In this document: piece by piece, positions 1 through 8,392 of the stretch | Position numbering within the stretch: position 1 is the stretch's first letter | How the letters are laid out: each line of letters begins with the position of its first letter | From: a virus | Strand: one strand, 5' to 3' | DNA length: 64,000 nucleotides | Virus record (IMG/VR): IMGVR_UViG_3300010391_000120 | Location: 1 to 64,000 of that record | Program-made: the position numbers and the translations under genes | The notes under the pieces: model-generated | The model's database searches: none | Seen by the model: only the letters and a program-made list of their open reading frames with translations | What the model was told of the DNA's origin: nothing

Positions 1-147
1 AAAGCTATACAATCTATCAGAGAATATTTTGACCATTGGAAGCCAGAAAAATTAGATTCTTATAAAGAATATGGATCTGATATTAACGAGGGTCGTATTT
101 TTACCGAAGAAGATTCGGCAGAAGTTTACGAGAGGGAAATAGAGTAA
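1..147 (+). CDS. C-terminal end of an unidentified protein (partial)
   Basis: Open from the first base in frame 1 and ending at TAA 145-147, giving 48 residues that end in DSAEVYEREIE. The tail is acidic and Tyr/Glu rich. The start lies outside the window. It precedes the sliding clamp gene by 68 nt. No family recognised; coding status rests on codon pattern and tight spacing. Confidence 0.6.
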   Translation, partial: KAIQSIREYFDHWKPEKLDSYKEYGSDINEGRIFTEEDSAEVYEREIE

Positions 148-215
148 TTCTTAATATAAAAAATAGACAATTGAAATTGATAGTGTATAGTACAGAATAA
201 CATTAAAAACGATTT

Positions 216-962
216 ATGACAAAGACAAAACTTGAAACATTTATTAAGAAGTATTCTCTCGGTAATACTCTTGACGCAGTTAGATGGACAGTGAAAGATG
301 GTATTTTAAAAGTTGGTGAAATGACTTCTGACAAGAAATTGTTGGCCAGTGTTGAAATGAATAATTTTGATGCTTTTAAGGATGCCGAATTTGTTGTCAG
401 AGATACACCGAGATTAAAAGCTCTTCTAGCTGGTCTTGAAGAAAATATTACCATTGATTTAACCTGTGGTGATGATAATAAAGATAGAATCATTCTTGCC
501 ACGGTAAGCGACAGCGATAATAGATTTGAATATAATACGGGAGCAGACGCAGATGATCTTCCTCCAAAACCAAAGATTATGAACATTCCAAGCTATGATG
601 TAGAAATTGTTCTTAATGAAAAATTTGTAAACTCTTTTTCAAAAGGTAAATCTGCTTTATCCGAAGTTAATTTATTTACTTTGGTAATGAATAAGAAAAA
701 GAAACTGGAAATGGTAATAGGATATAGTAGTAATATCAATACAGACCGATATATTTTAGGTTTAAATACAATTGAAGGTAAAGATACCATCAAAGAACCA
801 ATAAGTTTTTCCGCTAACGTCTTAAAAGAGATATTGGCTGCTAATTCGGAAGTAAAAGACCCTGTATTAAAGGTCTCTGAACAAGGATTAGCGTATATTG
901 AATTCGTCAACGACGACTTCAAGGCTAAATATTATATGATTAAGATACCAGTGGAAGATTAA
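216..962 (+). CDS. DNA polymerase sliding clamp (gp45/PCNA-like)
   Basis: A 248-residue protein with the size and alternating strand/helix character of T4 gp45-type clamps. Its N-terminus has TFIKKYSLGNTLDAVRW and its C-terminus ends in a beta-rich stretch (AKYYMIKIPVED). The clamp encircles DNA and tethers the replicative polymerase; in T4-like phages it also activates late transcription. The gene lies one small ORF upstream of the clamp loader, the order expected of a replication module. The identification comes from length, composition and context rather than a diagnostic motif. Confidence 0.72.
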   Translation: MTKTKLETFIKKYSLGNTLDAVRWTVKDGILKVGEMTSDKKLLASVEMNNFDAFKDAEFVVRDTPRLKALLAGLEENITIDLTCGDDNKDRIILATVSDSDNRFEYNTGADADDLPPKPKIMNIPSYDVEIVLNEKFVNSFSKGKSALSEVNLFTLVMNKKKKLEMVIGYSSNINTDRYILGLNTIEGKDTIKEPISFSANVLKEILAANSEVKDPVLKVSEQGLAYIEFVNDDFKAKYYMIKIPVED

Positions 963-993
963 ACAAACAAACAAACAAAATAGGAGTTATAAA

Positions 994-1170
994 ATGACTA
1001 ATAATAATAATACAAAGAATACCCCAAGTTACGGATTATTCTACAAGAGCCGTGGTTCATTCACAGGTCCTTATCGCAATCGCACTTACACCCTTCCTCG
1101 AGCTCAGGCTCTTAAGCCCAGAGCCGCTAAGGTTCTTAAGAGTGTGGTTATGATCCGTAAGGTTAGCTAA
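994..1170 (+). CDS. Small basic protein, 58 aa
   Basis: ATG at 994 follows a good ribosome site (TAGGAGTTAT) and the frame ends at TAA 1168-1170. The product starts with an Asn-rich MTNNNNTKNT, then a Tyr/Arg/Lys-rich body (RNRTYTLPRAQALKPRAAK). It sits between clamp and clamp loader, a position where T4-like phages keep small replication or transcription accessory proteins. Codon use is less AT-rich than in its neighbours. No family recognised. Confidence 0.6.
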   Translation: MTNNNNTKNTPSYGLFYKSRGSFTGPYRNRTYTLPRAQALKPRAAKVLKSVVMIRKVS

Positions 1171-1177
1171 TAAAATT

Positions 1178-1216
1178 CGCTTATCCTCCTGATAGAAATA
1201 TTAGGCTGGATAAGCG
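1178..1216 (+). promoter_or_regulatory. Long hairpin with GAAA tetraloop before the clamp-loader gene
   Basis: CGCTTATCC (1178-1186) pairs with GGATAAGCG (1208-1216). Inside it CCTGATA (1188-1194) pairs with TATTAGG (1199-1205), closing on the tetraloop GAAA (1195-1198), with only T1187 and CT1206-1207 unpaired. It ends 14 nt before the clamp-loader ATG and has no T-run, so a translational or RNA-processing element is more likely than a terminator. Confidence 0.7.
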
Positions 1217-1230
1217 CAGTTAATAAAAAT

Positions 1231-2196
1231 ATGGATTTTGTAGTTGAAGATGAAAAGGTAGAGAAAAAAACACATCCTATATGGTGTGAACAGTATCGTC
1301 CTGAAACTTTAGATGAATATATTGGAAATGATTCTATAAAGGAAAAGTTTAAAATATATATAAAGAATCAGGATATACCCCACCTTCTTTTTTTTGGCCC
1401 AGCAGGCACAGGTAAGACAAGTCTTGCTAAGATTTTAGCTAAGAATATTAATTGTGACATGCTATATATTAATTCATCTGATGAAAATGGTGTAGAAACA
1501 ATAAGAGTTAAACTTAAAAACTTTTCTGCTGGAGCTGGTTTCAAACCTTTAAAAATAGCTATTTTAGATGAATGTGATGGATTAACACCCGACGCACAAA
1601 AAATAATGCGTAATATGATGGAGACATATTCTCGCCACACAAGATTCATTTTAACATGTAATTATGTTGAGAAAATAATAGATCCTATTGCATCTAGATG
1701 CCAAACATTTGAAATTAAACCTCTATCTAGAGTTGATATAGCAAAGAAATTGGTTTCTATTCTAACTGCAGAAAAGGTATCTTTTACAAAAGAAGATTTA
1801 AAGTTTATTGTAGAAACATATTATCCTGATATACGAAAAACAATTAATTTTGCACAACAATCAAACGTTAATGGAACTATCAAGATAGTAAAGGAGAATG
1901 CAGTTGATATTGACTTTTATAATAAGATAATAGAAATTTTTAAAAATCCTCCAAGTCCAGAAGTGGCAGTAAATGAAGTTAGACAATTAATATCTAACCA
2001 TACCACACCGGATTCTTTAGAACCAGCTTTCAGATATTTGCTGGATCGTGTGGAAGATTATGCTAAAGGCAAAGAAGCCGTGGTTATCTTAAGATTAGCA
2101 GAAGGATTGAAAGATTCATCTGTTCTTATATCAAAAGTAAGAGATATACCATTTTTAGCATGTGTATATAATATCTTGACTGATTTGAAAGAATAG
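1231..2196 (+). CDS. Clamp loader ATPase (gp44/RFC-small-subunit-like)
   Basis: A 321-residue AAA+ ATPase that should load the sliding clamp. The N-terminal RFC signature is present (WCEQYRPETLDEYIGN). Walker A is FGPAGTGKT near residue 57, Walker B is AILDECDG near 111, and the sensor/arginine-finger block DPIASRCQTFEIKPLS is near 151. The length matches T4 gp44 (319 aa). No gp62-like small subunit was recognised next to it. No clear ribosome site lies before ATG 1231; a strong hairpin does. Confidence 0.92.
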   Translation: MDFVVEDEKVEKKTHPIWCEQYRPETLDEYIGNDSIKEKFKIYIKNQDIPHLLFFGPAGTGKTSLAKILAKNINCDMLYINSSDENGVETIRVKLKNFSAGAGFKPLKIAILDECDGLTPDAQKIMRNMMETYSRHTRFILTCNYVEKIIDPIASRCQTFEIKPLSRVDIAKKLVSILTAEKVSFTKEDLKFIVETYYPDIRKTINFAQQSNVNGTIKIVKENAVDIDFYNKIIEIFKNPPSPEVAVNEVRQLISNHTTPDSLEPAFRYLLDRVEDYAKGKEAVVILRLAEGLKDSSVLISKVRDIPFLACVYNILTDLKE

Positions 2197-2233
2197 TATA
2201 TAGTGTACAAACAATAAGAAAAAAAGGAAAATT

Positions 2234-2479
2234 ATGACATTACCAACATTTTTACCAAAATCCCAAGAAGATAAGAGAATACTTGGAGAGTTCTACGATA
2301 CCTATGCTAAAATGCAGTGGTTTGAACGAGCTGAGTTATATGAAAATCATCCTACTCAGATGAAGAGAGTAATTGAAGTCACGGTTAGAAATTTACCTGC
2401 TTTTGAAATGAAGGAAATTTTAACATGGGCTCATAAATATAATATGGGATTTGAGTGGAAGATTTTAAGCAATTTATAA
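2234..2479 (+). CDS. Hypothetical protein, 81 aa
   Basis: Preceded by AAAAAGGAAAATT, an AGGA-type ribosome site. The product is a mixed helical protein with aromatic residues (AKMQWFERAELYENH) ending MGFEWKILSNL. It follows the clamp loader by 37 nt. It is too short for gp62 and no family was recognised. Confidence 0.6.
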   Translation: MTLPTFLPKSQEDKRILGEFYDTYAKMQWFERAELYENHPTQMKRVIEVTVRNLPAFEMKEILTWAHKYNMGFEWKILSNL

Positions 2480-2532
2480 TAATTAGATTCTGATCGATGG
2501 AGACTTTTATTCGAATAATATAGATAAAAATT

Positions 2533-2808
2533 ATGCCTTACATTAAAAAAGAACAACGGAAAAAATATGGTAATAGTATTGGAATACTTACCAGTAAATT
2601 ACAAAACAATGGTGCTTGTGGTATTCCAATAATGGGTGATGTAAATTATGTGATATCTAAAATTCTTTGGGATATTTTTGATTGTAATCCATCTTATACA
2701 CTTGGAAATAATTTTATAGGAGTATTAGAATGTGTTAAACAAGAAATGTATAGACGAAAATTAGCACCTTACGAAGATCAAAAGATTAAGGAAAATGGTG
2801 ATATATGA
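2533..2808 (+). CDS. DUF6899-like phage protein, 91 aa
   Basis: The start MPYIKKEQRKKYGN resembles the MPYI-x-[QE] opening of a small phage/bacterial family (DUF6899-like) of unknown function. The middle (GDVNYVISKILWDIF) fits the helical core of that family. It overlaps the next gene by 4 nt (ATGA), so translation is probably coupled. Confidence 0.65.
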   Translation: MPYIKKEQRKKYGNSIGILTSKLQNNGACGIPIMGDVNYVISKILWDIFDCNPSYTLGNNFIGVLECVKQEMYRRKLAPYEDQKIKENGDI

Positions 2809-3200
2809 AAAAACTATTAACATTATTAATGTCGGTTTCACTGTTCACAGGTATAGTAAATGCTGGTGAACTTACTTGGACTGTAATAGAAAAAAAGCAA
2901 ACGCCAGAACTAAAAGAAGATGGTGCTGCTCTTTATACTATTAGTTATTATAGTAGTGCATCACAAAGAAAACTTCCAGGTTCTTGGCTTAATGAAGAAC
3001 CGCGTGAAGGAACTCCCATCGGATTACAATATCGTGGTCCTATAGATAGAACCATTCCATTACCAGAGAATTTTGCTCAAGTTAATGATGTAATTCGGTT
3101 TTCTAATAATATTCCCTATATTACTAAACTAGAAGTTGTTAAATCAGGAACAGTTAAAAAATCTCTTTCACAACGTTCAAAAAAACAAGGTAAACAATAA
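2805..3200 (+). CDS. Exported protein with signal peptide, 131 aa
   Basis: The N-terminus MKKLLTLLMSVSLFTGIVNA is a textbook Sec signal peptide with a probable cleavage after VNA. The rest is polar with a basic C-terminus. ATG overlaps the previous stop by 4 nt. The exported product should act in the periplasm or envelope; no family recognised. Confidence 0.65.
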   Translation: MKKLLTLLMSVSLFTGIVNAGELTWTVIEKKQTPELKEDGAALYTISYYSSASQRKLPGSWLNEEPREGTPIGLQYRGPIDRTIPLPENFAQVNDVIRFSNNIPYITKLEVVKSGTVKKSLSQRSKKQGKQ

Positions 3201-3201
3201 T

Positions 3202-3366
3202 ATGGGACTAGAATATATCATTTCTATAATTGGTGTAGTAACTCTTATCTATTTTATGGCTAGACCAAAAACAGAAAAGAAGCTAAAGGATAAACTTACT
3301 AAAGAAATTAAAGTAAAGGGTCTTTCTCCTCCTTGTTGTGGAAATGACTGGATTCCTCGATTGTAA
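3202..3366 (+). CDS. Small membrane protein, 54 aa
   Basis: ATG 3202 lies two bases after the previous stop. One membrane segment (YIISIIGVVTLIYFMA) is followed by a Lys-rich stretch and PCCGNDWIPRL. The gene ends about 30 nt before a strong terminator, so it is the last gene of this transcription unit. An upstream in-frame start at 3136 would overlap the previous gene and is less likely. Confidence 0.6.
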   Translation: MGLEYIISIIGVVTLIYFMARPKTEKKLKDKLTKEIKVKGLSPPCCGNDWIPRL

Positions 3367-3397
3367 AATTGTAGGTTAAATTAGTGTTCATATGTAT

Positions 3398-3424
3398 AAC
3401 CACCGATAAATCGGTGGTTTTTTC
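3398..3424 (+). terminator. Rho-independent terminator
   Basis: AACCACCGAT (3398-3407) pairs with ATCGGTGGTT (3410-3419) around a tiny loop, and is followed by a run of six T. It ends the clamp-region transcription unit and separates it from the HEG and late genes. Confidence 0.9.
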
Positions 3425-3437
3425 ATGTCCCTTTGAC

Positions 3438-3445
3438 TATTTATA
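3438..3445 (+). promoter_or_regulatory. Late-type promoter box TATTTATA
   Basis: TATTTATA ends 4 nt before ATG 3450 of the HEG, and no ribosome site is visible. The same box stands at 5100, 9537, 18162 and 23109. If it is the -10 element, the transcript starts at or next to the ATG. Confidence 0.5.
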
Positions 3446-3449
3446 TACA

Positions 3450-4160
3450 ATGAATGAATTAAAGAGAAATTGCCCCAAGTGTAATAAAGAGATAACTTAT
3501 TCGAGAAAAGATGGAGTAGTAAGAGCAAATAAAGAAAATAGGTTATGTTACGAATGTACAATGAGCAGTGCAAATATAAAAAATAAAATATCGTTAGGAA
3601 TGAAAAGAGCATATAAAAATGATCCAACAATATTACAAAGAATGTCTGAAAAATTAAAAGGAAGAAAATTATCAGAAAGTCATATAAAAAATAGAACTAT
3701 TTCTCAAACTGGGTTAAAAAGGACAGATAAAACTCGTAAGAAGATTTCCGAAAGTCAAATAGGAAAAAAAGTTTCGCAAGAAACAAGAGCAAAACAAAGT
3801 ATATCAGCAATAAAACGACTTAAAAAATATAAGTTATATAATAAACCTAATTTTAATCCAAAAGCCTGTGAATTTATAGATAGATTAAATAATAATATGG
3901 GATTTAACTTAAAGCATGCTCTTAATGGTGGAGAAGTATGGTTAAATGGATTTTATCCTGATGGTTATGATAAAGATAGGAATATTATTTTTGAATATGA
4001 TGAAAAATGGCATAATTCTTCTAAATTAAAGGAAAAAGATTTAAAAAGACAAGAAAAACTTATAAATGAAATAAAACCATCAAAATTTATTAGATATGAT
4101 GAAAATAATAATAAACTATATGATGCAATAACAAATGCAGATATTCCTAGTGTAATATGA
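3450..4160 (+). CDS. Homing endonuclease, NUMOD3 + Vsr-like nuclease
   Basis: Starting at ATG 3450 just after the TATTTATA box gives 236 residues. An N-terminal zinc ribbon (CPKC...CYEC) is followed by NUMOD3-type DNA-binding repeats (LKGRKLSESHIKNRT, GKKVSQETRAKQS). A C-terminal nuclease domain follows, with FNPKACEFID, NGGEVWLNGFYPDGYD and IFEYDEKWH, the pattern of Vsr/EDxHD-type homing nucleases. Its stop overlaps the next gene by 4 nt. Close relatives lie at 16059, 18733 and 36843. Confidence 0.8.
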   Translation: MNELKRNCPKCNKEITYSRKDGVVRANKENRLCYECTMSSANIKNKISLGMKRAYKNDPTILQRMSEKLKGRKLSESHIKNRTISQTGLKRTDKTRKKISESQIGKKVSQETRAKQSISAIKRLKKYKLYNKPNFNPKACEFIDRLNNNMGFNLKHALNGGEVWLNGFYPDGYDKDRNIIFEYDEKWHNSSKLKEKDLKRQEKLINEIKPSKFIRYDENNNKLYDAITNADIPSVI

Positions 4161-5077
4161 AGAAAACATTATTAAAATGCAATAGTTTTGAAGGATCTCC
4201 TGGAGGCAGCTCAGGAACATTAAATTATTCGGTAGGGTACGGCACCTATGGTGGAGGAAATGTCACTCAGAACCCAGACAAATTCGGTGCCAGAGATTTA
4301 AATAAAGCTCCTGCCCACGGAGAAAATCAAGATACGGGTTCTGCTTTACAAAAACTTCCAGATAGAAATAAGGTGGATAGAAAATCTTCAAGTGGATCTC
4401 CTATTCATCCAGCAGAAATGTCAGATCAAGGAGGCTTTGAGAAATCTTCTCCAAGTGGAGATCCTGAATCGCCTAATACAGTTCCATTTAATAGTGGTGG
4501 AAAACTTCCTCAGAGTGGCAAATCTGTAGTAGATTTTCCAGGTCACGGTGATAGTGATGGTGAAGATTACTATCCAAATGGAGGGCCTCCTGGCGATGAA
4601 ACAAATCCTAATCAGTCAGAAGTTCCAGGGAAAGAAGAAGAACCATCTAAAGGTGGAGTATATCAAAATGCTGTAGCTAATAAAGATGTCAATCCGGATA
4701 ATCAAAAGTTTGATCAAGATGTTGATACAATGTTTCAAAAGAAGATTACTCCTACTCCAGATGAAATAATGTCTGCTTTACAATATGAATTAAATCAGAT
4801 GGTTAAGAAAGACAAGTATGTAGCTAAATCTATTGTACTTAAAAATTTAAAAGATGACCCAAAATACTATTCAAGGCTTGATATGTTAAACATTGATGAT
4901 GATAAAATGAAAGTAGACGAAAATAAGACAACTTTTGAGAAAACCAAGTCGGTTTTAGACGAAATGATTGCAGTAAAGAAGAAACATATGCAAAAACCAT
5001 CTAAAGAAGTTAAGGAAATGGACAAGATTTTCCAAGATTTATGGAATAAAAGACAGGGATTTGTAAACAGAAATTAA
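4157..5077 (+). CDS. Gly/Pro/Ser-rich protein, probable virion component
   Basis: 306 residues. The first two thirds are disordered and rich in Gly, Pro, Ser and Asp (SFEGSPGGSSGTLNYSVGYG). The last third is charged and helical, with KYVAKSIVLKNLKDDPKYYS, which resembles the DPxYY motif of DUF5661-like phage proteins and a motif in the next gene. Base composition is richer in GC than the flanking HEGs. A structural role is inferred from its place and low-complexity build; no catalytic motif seen. Confidence 0.6.
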   Translation: MKKTLLKCNSFEGSPGGSSGTLNYSVGYGTYGGGNVTQNPDKFGARDLNKAPAHGENQDTGSALQKLPDRNKVDRKSSSGSPIHPAEMSDQGGFEKSSPSGDPESPNTVPFNSGGKLPQSGKSVVDFPGHGDSDGEDYYPNGGPPGDETNPNQSEVPGKEEEPSKGGVYQNAVANKDVNPDNQKFDQDVDTMFQKKITPTPDEIMSALQYELNQMVKKDKYVAKSIVLKNLKDDPKYYSRLDMLNIDDDKMKVDENKTTFEKTKSVLDEMIAVKKKHMQKPSKEVKEMDKIFQDLWNKRQGFVNRN

Positions 5078-5099
5078 AGACATTAGACAAACAGAAGAA

Positions 5100-5107
5100 T
5101 ATTTATA
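5100..5107 (+). promoter_or_regulatory. Late-type promoter box TATTTATA
   Basis: TATTTATA ends 4 nt before ATG 5112 with no ribosome site between, the clearest example of the leaderless late arrangement in this window. Confidence 0.55.
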
Positions 5108-5111
5108 TCAT

Positions 5112-7259
5112 ATGAACTATCGTGATTTCTATAAAAGTAATAAGAGCCCTTGGAAGAAGTATCTCCATCTTCTTCCCGAAGGTGTAGACCCTAAAGAATT
5201 TGAAATGGGTTTTAAAGATGAATTTGATGACCATCCACAAGCAGGACCAGAAGGGGCTGCTAAAATTGCTGTTCAGCATCTTAAGAAAAACCCTAAACAT
5301 TATACCATCTCTAAAAAGGCTGGTCTTGAAGAGAAAGAACTACTTAAGGGAATTAATCTTGAAGATTGTGCTTGTGACGATGGACTTCCAAAAAGACCAG
5401 ATGGTGCTCTAGATATAGAACACGATGGAAGACCTATACACTTATCTAAAATTATTCAGGTTGGTGCAGAATTTGGTCAAGGACCTGCTACTGGAGAATT
5501 AAGTGGTTATAGTGCCATAGGAGTTAAAGATAGTTCTCAAGGTAAAGATCAATCCAAAGATGGAGAAGGCGTTCATGTTTCTGGAGATAACGATAAAGAA
5601 CCTATTACCGCTGGTGGTAAAGCAGTTGATTCCTCTATAGCATCAAAGAGTGTTGGAGATAAGGTAGTTGCTGGTGGTGGACAAAAACAGGGTGGTCCTA
5701 ATACTAAGGGCAGTATCGCTGGTACACCAAAAGCTGGTGGAGAAGAAGAAGGAACTCTTTCTCTTCAAGAAGCAAAATCTAAGCTTCGTGGTATGGTAAA
5801 AGAAGCTCTCAAGGAAATCAAGTTTGATAAGAATAGTGGTAAGTGGGTAAGGCTTACAGAAGGTGGTCATAAGGCTGGTTGTAAATGTGGTTTCTGTGCC
5901 AATAAAGGTAAGTTTGGTAAGAAGAAAGATAAAGAAGAAGATGAGGGTACAGATAAAAAGGATAAGAAAAAAGATAAAAAGGAAATGGATGAAAATACAG
6001 TTAATATGAAGATGGGACCATCTTATAAAACTGTACAACCACGCATGTATCAAACTGCTGAAGATGACTGGGCTCGTAGAAATCAATATGACCCAGAGAT
6101 TACTGAGGTGTATGACCAGGAAGAGGAGAATTTAGCAAAAAGTCGTTATAATGAACTTGTAAATGCTCAACGCAATCTTTCTGAGACAGAAATGGTTGAA
6201 ATGAAGTCGGTTCGTGAGAGATTGGAAAAGATAGATATAGCTAAGAGAAACCAAGGTTTATCTAAAGGTGGTATAGATCCTAATGTATATGAATCAAGTA
6301 AGTATGATAATACATGGGAACCGAGTAAATATGTTGGTGCCAAAGATAAAAGTAGATGTAAATCTTGTGGTAAAGTGTTGAAATCTTTGGGTGGTATATG
6401 TAAATGTAAAGATAGGAAAGATGAAAATACAGTAAATATGAGAATGGGGCCATCTGGTAAGGTGGTTTCCAAAACTCAAGCTAGAGTTCAACCTGACGAT
6501 CAAGCCAGAACAGTTCAATATCAACGAGATATGACTGAGTATGGTGCTCCAACAATTGAACCTGAAGTAGATCCTGATATTGATCCTGGATATCCTCCTG
6601 GTGTAGATCCAGATAGAGCTCCTGCTCAACCTGATGAACCACAAGTTCCGGATCCACTGCAACCAGATAGACCTGGTATTGCACCTAATCCAAGGGGTTA
6701 TCATAAAGAAAGTACAAAAGAACCATTTGAACCAGGTCCTGGTCCTTCTTATGAAGATAAACAAGAATATCTTGGTGGTATTCATAAAGATCTTCAAGCT
6801 CAAGGTGTAGAAAGAGTCCCAGAAACAGAACTTACACCGGAGGATGAAGAAGAATTGAAAAAAGATAGAGAATTTAATCTTCCGTATAAAGGATATCGTG
6901 GTGCTTATACAGGTTATCGCAAGCTTTCTAAATTAGCTTCAAAAGAACCTATTGCTAATGAAGCTGGTGGAGGTGCCGTTCAACATTCAAGTGGTAGAAC
7001 TGCAAATGATATGCCACAAATCGTAAAGAATCGTCATCGGGGTGATATTGATGAGGCTAAAAATGGTGAAATAAGAGAAGGTATTCGTGATATTGGTAGG
7101 AAAATTAAAAATGCTGTATTTCCATCTTGGGATGGTAGATGTGTTCATTGTGGAAGATTAATTCCTAAAGAAAAACAAGATCCAAATTGGAAATACTGCA
7201 GTAATAAATGTTTGAGTAATAATAAAGAAAGAGCGGCCAGACACGTAGGATACTATTGA
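5112..7259 (+). CDS. Large multidomain zinc-finger protein with DUF5661-like N-terminus
   Basis: 715 residues. The N-terminus (LPEGVDPKEFEMGFKDEFDD and AKIAVQHLKKNPKHYT) resembles DUF5661 of phage virion proteins. A Gly/Ser linker follows, then a first Cys cluster (GCKCGFC), a second (CKSCGK...CKCK) and a C-terminal one (CVHCGR...YCSNKC). A repeat beginning ENTVNM[KR]MGPS occurs twice (about residues 295 and 437). A Pro/Asp-rich tract (DPDIDPGYPPGVDPD) lies between. It is likely a late structural or packaged protein; the zinc sites suggest binding of nucleic acid or protein. Confidence 0.65.
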   Translation: MNYRDFYKSNKSPWKKYLHLLPEGVDPKEFEMGFKDEFDDHPQAGPEGAAKIAVQHLKKNPKHYTISKKAGLEEKELLKGINLEDCACDDGLPKRPDGALDIEHDGRPIHLSKIIQVGAEFGQGPATGELSGYSAIGVKDSSQGKDQSKDGEGVHVSGDNDKEPITAGGKAVDSSIASKSVGDKVVAGGGQKQGGPNTKGSIAGTPKAGGEEEGTLSLQEAKSKLRGMVKEALKEIKFDKNSGKWVRLTEGGHKAGCKCGFCANKGKFGKKKDKEEDEGTDKKDKKKDKKEMDENTVNMKMGPSYKTVQPRMYQTAEDDWARRNQYDPEITEVYDQEEENLAKSRYNELVNAQRNLSETEMVEMKSVRERLEKIDIAKRNQGLSKGGIDPNVYESSKYDNTWEPSKYVGAKDKSRCKSCGKVLKSLGGICKCKDRKDENTVNMRMGPSGKVVSKTQARVQPDDQARTVQYQRDMTEYGAPTIEPEVDPDIDPGYPPGVDPDRAPAQPDEPQVPDPLQPDRPGIAPNPRGYHKESTKEPFEPGPGPSYEDKQEYLGGIHKDLQAQGVERVPETELTPEDEEELKKDREFNLPYKGYRGAYTGYRKLSKLASKEPIANEAGGGAVQHSSGRTANDMPQIVKNRHRGDIDEAKNGEIREGIRDIGRKIKNAVFPSWDGRCVHCGRLIPKEKQDPNWKYCSNKCLSNNKERAARHVGYY

Positions 7260-7282
7260 TATGTTATGTATAAAGAAATATT

Positions 7283-8392
7283 ATGCCTCTAAAGGAATTC
7301 ATAGAAAAGTCAAAAAAAGCTCACGGCGACAAATATGATTACTCCAAATCAAATTATGTTAATAAAAATACAAAGATAGAAATAATTTGTAAAATTCATG
7401 GATCTTTTTTTCAAATACCAAGACAACATTATCGTGGTAATAATTGTCCAAAATGTTCCCATAAATCATTAGATAAGAATTCTTTCATTTTAAAATCTCA
7501 AAAAATTCATGAAAATAAGTTTGATTATTCAGATGTAGTTTATAATAAAATTACAGAAAAAATAAAGATACAATGTAATAATTGTAATTCATTTTTTTAT
7601 CAAACTCCAGACAATCATCTACGAGGTCATGGATGTCCTTATTGTAATAAATATGGAATATTAACTAAAGAAATATTTATTAAAAAAGCAATAAAAAAAT
7701 ATAAAGATAGATTTAACTATTCTTCAGTTGAATTTGTAAATGGAAAGACAAAAGTAAAAATTAAATGTAATGTATGTAATTCTATTTTAAATCATACACC
7801 TATAAATCATTTAATGAGAGGCGGATGCAAAACGTGCGCTTATAATCAAAAAAGAGATTCTAAAGAGAATTTTATTATAAAAGCAAATAAAATTCATAAT
7901 AACCATTATATTTACAATAAAATAATTTATAAATCTAATTGTCAAAAAATTGAAATAATTTGTCCAAAACACGGAGAATTTTGGCAAACTCCAAATAGTC
8001 ATTTACAACAAAAGGCTGGGTGTCCAAAATGTGGAAAAAGAATATCTAAACAAGAGGAAAATTTTTTAAATTTTCTTAAAATACCCAAAAGACAATTATA
8101 TATAAATGGATTTTATTTTGATGGTTATGATCCTGAAACAAATACTATTTATGAATATTTAGGGGATTATTGGCATGGAAATCCCAAATGCTATAAAAAA
8201 GAAGATTTAAATGAAATCACTCATAAAACTTTTGGTGAATTATATAATGAAACTGGTAAAAGATTAAAAAAATTAAAAGAAAATGGTTATAATATAAAAT
8301 ATGTATGGGAAGAAGATTGGCAAAAATTTATAAAAAATAATCAATGTATAGAAAATCCTATAAAAGAATTTAATATAGGTGATTTAATATGA
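7283..8392 (+). CDS. Homing endonuclease, zinc-repeat type with Vsr-like nuclease
   Basis: 369 residues. Four N-terminal repeats of about 60 residues carry the pattern KYDYS...I.C..HG.F.Q.P..H..G.GCP.C, each a small zinc-binding unit. The C-terminus has YINGFYFDGYDPETNTIYEY and LGDYWHGNP, the Vsr-like nuclease core. It overlaps the next gene by 4 nt. It is a paralogue of the gene at 9987. AT-rich codon use sets it apart from its neighbours, as expected for a mobile gene. Confidence 0.8.
   Translation: MPLKEFIEKSKKAHGDKYDYSKSNYVNKNTKIEIICKIHGSFFQIPRQHYRGNNCPKCSHKSLDKNSFILKSQKIHENKFDYSDVVYNKITEKIKIQCNNCNSFFYQTPDNHLRGHGCPYCNKYGILTKEIFIKKAIKKYKDRFNYSSVEFVNGKTKVKIKCNVCNSILNHTPINHLMRGGCKTCAYNQKRDSKENFIIKANKIHNNHYIYNKIIYKSNCQKIEIICPKHGEFWQTPNSHLQQKAGCPKCGKRISKQEENFLNFLKIPKRQLYINGFYFDGYDPETNTIYEYLGDYWHGNPKCYKKEDLNEITHKTFGELYNETGKRLKKLKENGYNIKYVWEEDWQKFIKNNQCIENPIKEFNIGDLI

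Noticed and set aside
203-922. Minus-strand ORFs (127 and 109 codons) antisense to the sliding clamp
   Set aside because: Shadows of a strongly coding plus-strand gene; hydrophobic low-quality translations and no ribosome site.
2234-2808. gp62-like clamp-loader small subunit in the genes after gp44
   Set aside because: The two genes are much too short and show no similarity I can point to.
5643-6803. Minus-strand ORFs opposite the 715-aa protein
   Set aside because: They arise from the repetitive Lys/Asp/Glu-rich coding strand and give Phe/Ile/Ser-rich nonsense; the plus frame has clear zinc motifs.
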